A DNA stretch of 64,000 nucleotides from Oscheius sp. JU75. Its lineage: Eukaryota; Nematoda; Chromadorea; Rhabditida; Rhabditidae. Below, piece after piece: positions 58,701 through 64,000 of this stretch. Each line of letters begins with the position of its first letter. The stretch's first letter is position 1. Where the stretch lies: contig JASJZC010000001.1 in assembly GCA_037178855.1 (NCBI GenBank), positions 6,634,001 to 6,698,000 of the forward strand, written 5' to 3'. The position numbers and the translations under genes were made by a program. The notes under the pieces are model-generated. The model saw nothing but the letters and a program-made list of their open reading frames with translations, was not told the DNA's origin and searched no databases.

Positions 58701-61448
58701 GTACACAGGTGACAGGCGACTCGTGGATGTCCAGCGCATGGGGTGACTCGATAGGGGCGTAGTTTTGTCTGAAACACTTCTATAGAAACGCCAAATGAAA
58801 TCACGAACCCCTGTGACTGGAGGTCCAAAATCATCAGGTCATTCTTCATCAGAACGGCCACCGAGGTCGGCTGCTGGGGGATGTTGTTGAAGGGCTGTTG
58901 ACACAGCACGACGAATTGAATGATTGGATGTTCCATTTCCATAACGGTTGCGGATCGGGATGCTCGCAAAATGGTCAAAGCAGGCACTGGCAGGCCATCA
59001 TCGGCCGCCATACCTCCGGCGAAACAGACCACTTGTTCATTCTCGTTGGTATGTTTCCAGTCGATCAAAGGAATAGGTCGACATGGTCCCGTACCGTGGG
59101 GAGTTGTCTAGAAAATTCTGTATTCTCCAGCCCCTTCATCTCGTACCTTTTGTACTGGTTCACTCGTCTTCTTGATGTTGTAGACGCATACACTGCCATC
59201 TACGTTACCCGTCATCACTTGTTTCCCGTCGAAATGCCAGCTGACCGACTTGATTGGTGGGTCATAAGGAAAACGGTCGACTTCCTTCAAGACTAGATCC
59301 CATTGTATCGCTGCTCCCTTCTCAAAAACTATCAATAGTTTGGAGGGGTCAGTGGGACAGATGGCCAGCTGTTTCACTGCTCCCGGATGGATACGGCAGC
59401 TTCTGAAAGGCAGAGAGTTGTTCGGAATGGAGTTGACTCACAGGTCAATAGCCTTGTTCCAATTGATCACGTAGGAACTGAGGTTGAAGGAGGCCACGGA
59501 CACAAAGTACACGTTACCCTGAAACAGAACTTGTAGGATACGATTTGTTGTCGACGAACTTTATACGAGGATTGAACCTTGACCCGAAATCTTTCATATG
59601 CCCCCAGGGATACTGACCAGAATAGGCGGAATGCGCTATATACGCAGATTTCATTTTGAGTTTGAAGTGCGCACCAACTCGTATAGGCTGCATATCGAAA
59701 TTAACCACGGTAACTTGCCAATACGCAGCCATTTGTTATAAGAGTTGGTGCGCACTCCACAGTCAAAATGGCACCTCCGCCCGTCACAGATACTGACGCA
59801 CATGTGCTAACAGAACTATTGACTGGTTGTCTAGACTCTGAAGCCGCATAATCTCTTACCTTATCGGTTCCCACGTAAAGCCATTTGCTGCCGAAAGGTA
59901 GATGAATGGTCGAGACGCTCTCCTTGCTCAACTGGACACTATGAACCACTTCCGGGTGTCTTTGCCGGTAGTTCCAAAGATGGATCATGTCGTTGGAGCA
60001 GGCCGTGATGAGCCCTCCTTCGTTGACCAAAAACTGGATGTGATTCACGGCATGGTCGGTCTCATGCTGGAGAGTGTAGTCCACTCCCTGTTCGCCTGGA
60101 AAGACAGCGTTTATGCTCTTTTGACAACTTACCCAGTATCCGGACAGTCCCTCTCCCCGTTCCAATAGCCAGAAGTCGTTGAACGGGATCGTAGGCAAGA
60201 CATCTTGGATCGTCGGGGAAACCGTGTCTCACTACCTGAACCCGTTTCTCTTTCACGTATCTCCAGCGTCAATATCTCATCCTGAAGGACGACTGACAGC
60301 CCCCAGGAGACTGATATGTTTTCGCCTATGCGCAGCCGCGCTTCGAAATCAGACACAGGAGGAGAGGTAGAGAGCTTATTTGTCAGAACGAAGTGAGGCA
60401 AAACAAGACAAACTTCAGGCTCTTTAAGTTACGTTTTTCGAGACAGCTAGTTCTGGTTTAGATCGTGGCGATTCGAGATCCAGCTCGAAGCATACGCGGA
60501 GAGTCTCTCAATGAAGTTGTCTTACGCAGAGTGGTAAGAAACAGTAGGGATCTGGATTGATTCATCGGAAAGATGACTTTACCGGAATGGAACTTAACCG
60601 TAAAATGTGGAAACGGTAGCACAGTCACTAAGATTCAGTTAGTTTTGGGACCAAAGCAAACAAGAAAAAACGGACCTTGGTGAGCCGGCAGTGTTCCTGC
60701 TGGACGCGTTCGTCGACAGCTATATCCATTTTGCTGTGGTTGAAGCGGAATCCATCGAGCGCCGAGGCGAGCCTATAACAATGGGTGTGAGAATAACAAA
60801 CGCAACCATTCGTTTCCTGTCTGATATATTTGGAAAATGAGAGGGGCAAAGTGTGTCTTAGCCTTATGACATGTGCGCAATATTTCGAAGCCAAAAAGCC
60901 ATCCCGCCCATCCATAACAAGGGGTCTGCGTTGGGGAATTGGACGAGGGAAGAAGGACACTTTTCGGAATTTTTCTGAAAAGGCCCGTATTACCAGAGGA
61001 ACGTGAACTAGACTGAACAGGCTGAATAAACGACGAGAGCACATTTGGCAAAAGCACATCAAACAAAGTCTCTCTCTTTGGATTGGAGGGCTATCGGGTG
61101 ACAATGAGAGAGTTCAACTCTTTTGGGGGAGCAAAGAGAACTTTGATCTGCTCTCTCCTCATATCTCACCATCTCCGGAACCTCTTCCATGGAAAACACA
61201 TTTTCGGAGAAGAGTCTTCATGTGATGCTTCAGAGAAACAATAAAACTCTTCAATCGATGCGCCGCCTTTCTTTTCGCTCTCAGTTTTCTGTTTTGAAAA
61301 ATCAAAAACTGCTTATATTCCCCCCGAAGAGGACTACCATCTGATCGTAATCCTGTAAGAACTACCAAGCGATTCGGCTTTCTGACTACTGTGAGTCCCT
61401 CATTTCCCCACTCAAAACTCACTTCTTTTTTGCCTTGTCCATGGTCAT
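52734..61448 (-). CDS. tom-1: Tomosyn (syntaxin-binding SNARE regulator)
   Basis: Twenty-two exons recognised from ATG 61448 to TAA 52734, encoding roughly 1,250 residues; tomosyn inhibits synaptic and dense-core vesicle fusion by binding syntaxin/SNAP-25. N-terminal WD40 region: VRHGFPDDPRCLAYDPVQR, HLPFGSKWLYVGTDK, SVSWHFDGKQVMTGN, IHESPVTCVQYYSDCPSDLI and ITGHKDGSLKFW. A Ser/Pro/Arg-rich hypervariable linker occupies exons 15-17. CLWVGTSAGTTIALNL and VFSLPSLRPLL follow. The C-terminal R-SNARE helix is LAERGERLNQVIDASENLKN ... YEKKKWYNF. Approximate exon 5' ends in gene order: 61448, 60772, 60235, 60095, 59518, 59402, 59107, 58768, 58585, 58006, 57882, 57447, 57293, 57009, 56756, 55877, 55716, 55499, 54218, 53961, 53484, 53017. 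Exons 15 and 16 do not join in phase, so one small exon is missing or alternative. Several introns carry repeats. Identification is secure. Confidence 0.95.
54450..54532. repeat. Inverted repeat in a tomosyn intron
   Basis: CCAGGCCAGCCT (54450-54461) and AGGCTGGCCTGG (54521-54532) are perfect 12-nt inverted copies. Inside the 59-nt loop is a smaller palindrome, GACCCGCCGGGTC. It lies in the 1.17-kb tomosyn intron (54219-55385) and could form a branched hairpin. Probably a foldback element. Confidence 0.55.
57065..57131 (-). repeat. tRNA-like sequence in a tomosyn intron
   Basis: Minus strand reads GCCATAGTTCAGTGGCTCGC (a good box A), then an A/T-rich anticodon region with a T8 run and a degenerate box B. 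It is in the 187-nt intron between exons 13 and 14, same strand as the gene. It lacks the shared SINE tail. A pseudo-tRNA or SINE head. Confidence 0.45.
58176..58306. mobile_element. Large foldback (MITE-like) element in a tomosyn intron
   Basis: Arms of about 62 nt pair with few mismatches: TTAAAGCGAGTGTGTAGCTA at the left end pairs with TAGCTGCACACTCGCTTTAA at the right end, and AGCGGGTTCAAAA pairs with TTTTGAACCCGCT at the tip, leaving a loop under 10 nt. Total 131 nt, no coding capacity, inside the intron between exons 9 and 10. The TTAA at both ends could be a TTAA target-site duplication. The structure is typical of a miniature inverted-repeat element. Confidence 0.7.
59652..59770. mobile_element. 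Second foldback element in a tomosyn intron
   Basis: CATTTTGAGTTTGAAGTGCG plus CACCAACTC on the left pairs with GAGTTGGTGCGCACTCCACA plus GTCAAAATG on the right, with a loop that itself contains GGCTGC/GCAGCC. Located in the intron between exons 4 and 5. It shares the GGTGCGCA core with the element at 58176-58306, suggesting a related family. Confidence 0.6.
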
Positions 61449-64000
61449 GCGATTAGGCGGAATGATTGACTTGGATCAGTGCTTGTCCTGTATTCTTACT
61501 TTTAGGTCGGCTCGATCATGCTCTTTTCTCTAAAAAGTTGATTGATGCTGGAAGGCAGCAAGAGGAAAGTAATAATCAGAGACATTATTGGTAGCCTGTG
61601 GTGGGAACGCGCGTCCGGGTCCCAAAAACATGCTCATAAAAGGCGCTCTTGCGTGGCTAACAAAGTTGCCTAGAGGGGAAGGAGGCAAGAGTGGAAGGGG
61701 GAACAGGAAAGAGATGCAAAGTGGACCAGGTTCTAAAAAAAAATCATTATCGAATGACTGGCCAAGCTTTTTAGAAGAGGCATCTCTAACGATTTTTACC
61801 GAAAGGTTTCGAAAGGAAAAAAATACGAGAACTAAACAAAAACTGCTGGCTATTGCTAGATATGCCACAGTTCGCACATCACATGACCTGGAAACTGCGG
61901 GACTGGGATACCTAACAACTACCAAATAGACATTTTGACGCACATGCTTAGGATCTACTCACAAACATCTTGCAACAAATATCAGTTGTTTAATTTAATT
62001 GGAAATTTTAGTAGTCACAAAGCGCCAGAGAATACTGAATAGAAGTAGTCTTGAGAAAGTGAGTTTTGTCCCACACTGACCGGGTCGGCTAGGGCGACGA
62101 ACGCGCAGCCACGTGAACACTCTGGACAAACATGGCGAGAGTCTTTTCGTCAAGACTTAGCCGGGTTCCCTTAGTTTTGCAACTCGCTGTTTTCGATGAA
62201 AGGGGGAAGAAATAGTGCAAAAAGTCTTTCGAAATGTCGTGAGCTCGATTACTGAGACTGTTGGAATTGAAAGGTGTTAGGAAAAGAAGATATTGGAGTT
62301 TCATAAAAACACAAAAGTTCAAGGTTCTCAGGAGGATATCCCCCTTGACTAATAAGACAATGAGGGGCCGTTTGACAGGAAAGAAAACCGGAAATCTGTA
62401 ATGGGTAGTGGAACCGGCCTGGATCTGTCCACTTGATCACGTACCTGATCATTCTACCGTATCCAAAATACATGAGAGCAGACGTTTTGAAAGGGAACGA
62501 GAGGGATTTTTGGAGGGAGAGAGAGAAGTAGATAAGGACAAAAAAGATGCGCCTACACACACATCTGGTGACGTTCAAGACGTCAAGTCTAATCAATCAG
62601 CCAGCTGAGTTTTAGTGTCGTCTCTTTGGTCAATGTACTCAAAGAGATGGCATTATTAGGAGAAGGTCAAGGCGGATAAGAGGAGGAGGAGGAGGAGGAG
62701 GAGGTGGGACAAGACTCATTCAGAAGGAAAAGGCAAAAAGCTTTAAAGCGATAATACTTGCACAAAATCATCTGTCTTAACACACGCAGTTTTGAAGAAG
62801 GGCTGCCGAATTTGCCTGTGTGGCTCAGTCGGTTATATAGCATTCGGACAACAAACCGAAACAACTTGGGATCAATTCCCGCATGGGTTAAACCTTTTTG
62901 TCATTTGACACAACCCTCAAAAAAAACTTTCAGAAAGCATCATTTGGTTTGAAATTATCCCTTTTCACAACTTTTTTTATGAAGAAAAAAACCAAAATTC
63001 AAACGGGGTTCCATCATACTCTCAGGAAGAGCCTAGGAAAGGAAAGTAGGAAAAGTTCTTCGATCGGCGAGTATTGAGCATGGAGCTGCCGGGTATCAGT
63101 TTACCTACATGGAAAACTCCTGCGCTTATAAATTCGAGCCTTGGCCCCCGACATCCGGGTGACGTTTGTTGCTAGGCACATGAATAAATTCTCGGTGTGT
63201 GAGCGAGAGAGAAAACAACGACAGCGCTGACAGCTCCCAAATTGACGAGAGAGATTGGAAGGGAGAGAGTTCAGTTGACCGGAAGTCAGACAGTCTCCTT
63301 TCCTTCCAGTTCACCCGTCTTTGGAAAGTCGTTGAAGCGACAGTGAAGAGGCGAAATAACTGAAGCGGGAAGCCTAATGGACGGAACATAAAACTCCTGG
63401 CACCCTCGGACCCAAGGGGAGCGAGGCGCAAGAAAGACGAGCTGATAAGACAGCTCGAGATTAAAAGCCTGCGATTGTTTTCGGGTAAAAGTAGACTTTT
63501 CTTCGAATGGGATACTGGAAGCCGGAGATGTTTTCAAATGCATGTTTCTTTTGAAGGGGGACACTCTCCGGGAACGGAGGAAAAGGACGGCCGAATGGGT
63601 AAGGATAGAGACAGAATGTGGGTGGTTCGTGTCCTCCTGCTAGAAAATGCTAGGAAGACATGATGGGAGGCTCTTTCGGCCAACACGAAGAATCCGAACA
63701 TGTGATACCCCTCTCTCTCTCTCTCTGCAAATTTTACTGGATAGATTCTGTCGAAGAGAGATGGAACTTCCATTCTCACACCCGTGTTCGACTTCCTAGG
63801 ACACACTGAAATTCAATGTATTGGATCGCAAGGAAGGAAAGTAGAAAAATTCTGAAGAAGTGAAACAAAACAGACTGTTGATGCCAGTTGTAGAGGCGCG
63901 GATTGACACGCAAAGTCCGCCTCGCGCCTGGGAAAATCGGCTTCGATCTTCTTTCTCTCTCTCTCTCTCTCTCTTGTCAAACAGAATCAAACACAAAAAG
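61449..64000. other. Upstream of tomosyn; no gene supported
   Basis: Presumed tomosyn promoter side. Contains a (GGA)n run at about 62680-62704, (CT)n runs at 63711-63726 and 63953-63974, and a SINE-like copy at 62805-63012. A 113-codon plus frame (61588-61929) is basic with no motif and no splice support. I see no further exon, tRNA or known regulatory element. Confidence 0.5.
62805..63012 (+). repeat. tRNA-derived SINE-like element, copy 4
   Basis: Head at 62805-62890: box A-like TGGCTCAGTCGGTTATATAG, a perfect 5-bp anticodon stem TTCGG...CCGAA around ACAACAA, and box B-like GGGATCAATTCCCGC then ATGGGTT. About 110 nt downstream ATTCAAACGGGGTTCC (62997-63012) matches the end of the tails at 1796 and 38541. 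The upstream half of the tail is degraded. Confidence 0.55.

Noticed and set aside
61588-61929. 113-codon basic ORF upstream of tomosyn
   Set aside because: No recognisable motif or splice sites, and it lies in a repeat-rich stretch.

Overview
The window is nuclear DNA from a nematode, most likely a rhabditid. The evidence is an MSP-domain gene, an innexin, a worm-type Skp1-related gene, a Ggamma subunit close to GPC-2, C-type lectins, worm-type 7TM receptors and an ET/Ly6-like secreted protein. Introns are very small (commonly 34-46 nt) with TTTCAG-type 3' splice sites, and several genes have a TTTTCAG acceptor just before the ATG with no exon upstream, as expected for spliced-leader trans-splicing. 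I placed no genus. Exon models were built by hand: each junction was checked for GT/AG and for reading phase, but single boundaries may be off by a base or two.

Layout. 1-870 is the 3' end of a SAC1 phosphoinositide phosphatase gene. 1.2-6.3 kb is gene-poor. 6.3-8.2 kb is a cholecystokinin/sulfakinin-receptor-like GPCR. 9.6-9.9 kb is a small secreted peptide precursor. 11.2-25.3 kb is an accessory cluster: a skr gene, two secreted double-CTLD lectins, two members of an orphan type I membrane family, a Ggamma gene, three 7TM receptor genes (two are paralogues) and an ET/Ly6-like protein. 26.6-29.0 kb is an innexin. 29.8-34.9 kb holds a poorly resolved coiled-coil gene, a protein with three forkhead-like repeats and a single-exon protein built of short Ser/Thr-rich repeats. 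37.1-40.8 kb holds two unrecognised genes. 42.7-48.2 kb holds a two-TM protein, a Trp/Tyr-rich repeat protein and a secreted protein. 50.0-50.4 kb is a sperm MSP-domain gene. 52.7-61.4 kb is tomosyn (tom-1) on the minus strand, 22 exons recognised. 61.4-64 kb has no supported gene.

Mobile and repeat content. Degenerate tRNA-like sequences recur; four share a downstream tail and look like one tRNA-derived SINE family, two copies lying in introns. Tomosyn introns also carry large inverted repeats. Two distant loci share a hairpin-containing repeat.

Function. Conserved housekeeping or neuronal genes (SAC1, skr, Ggamma, innexin, tomosyn) are interspersed with fast-evolving, locally duplicated secreted and receptor genes. 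The most unusual items are the triple forkhead-like protein, an apparent GC-AG intron splitting the innexin YYQWVP signature, a Trp-rich repeat gene with a possible alternative 3' end, the orphan type I membrane pair, and the SINE family.
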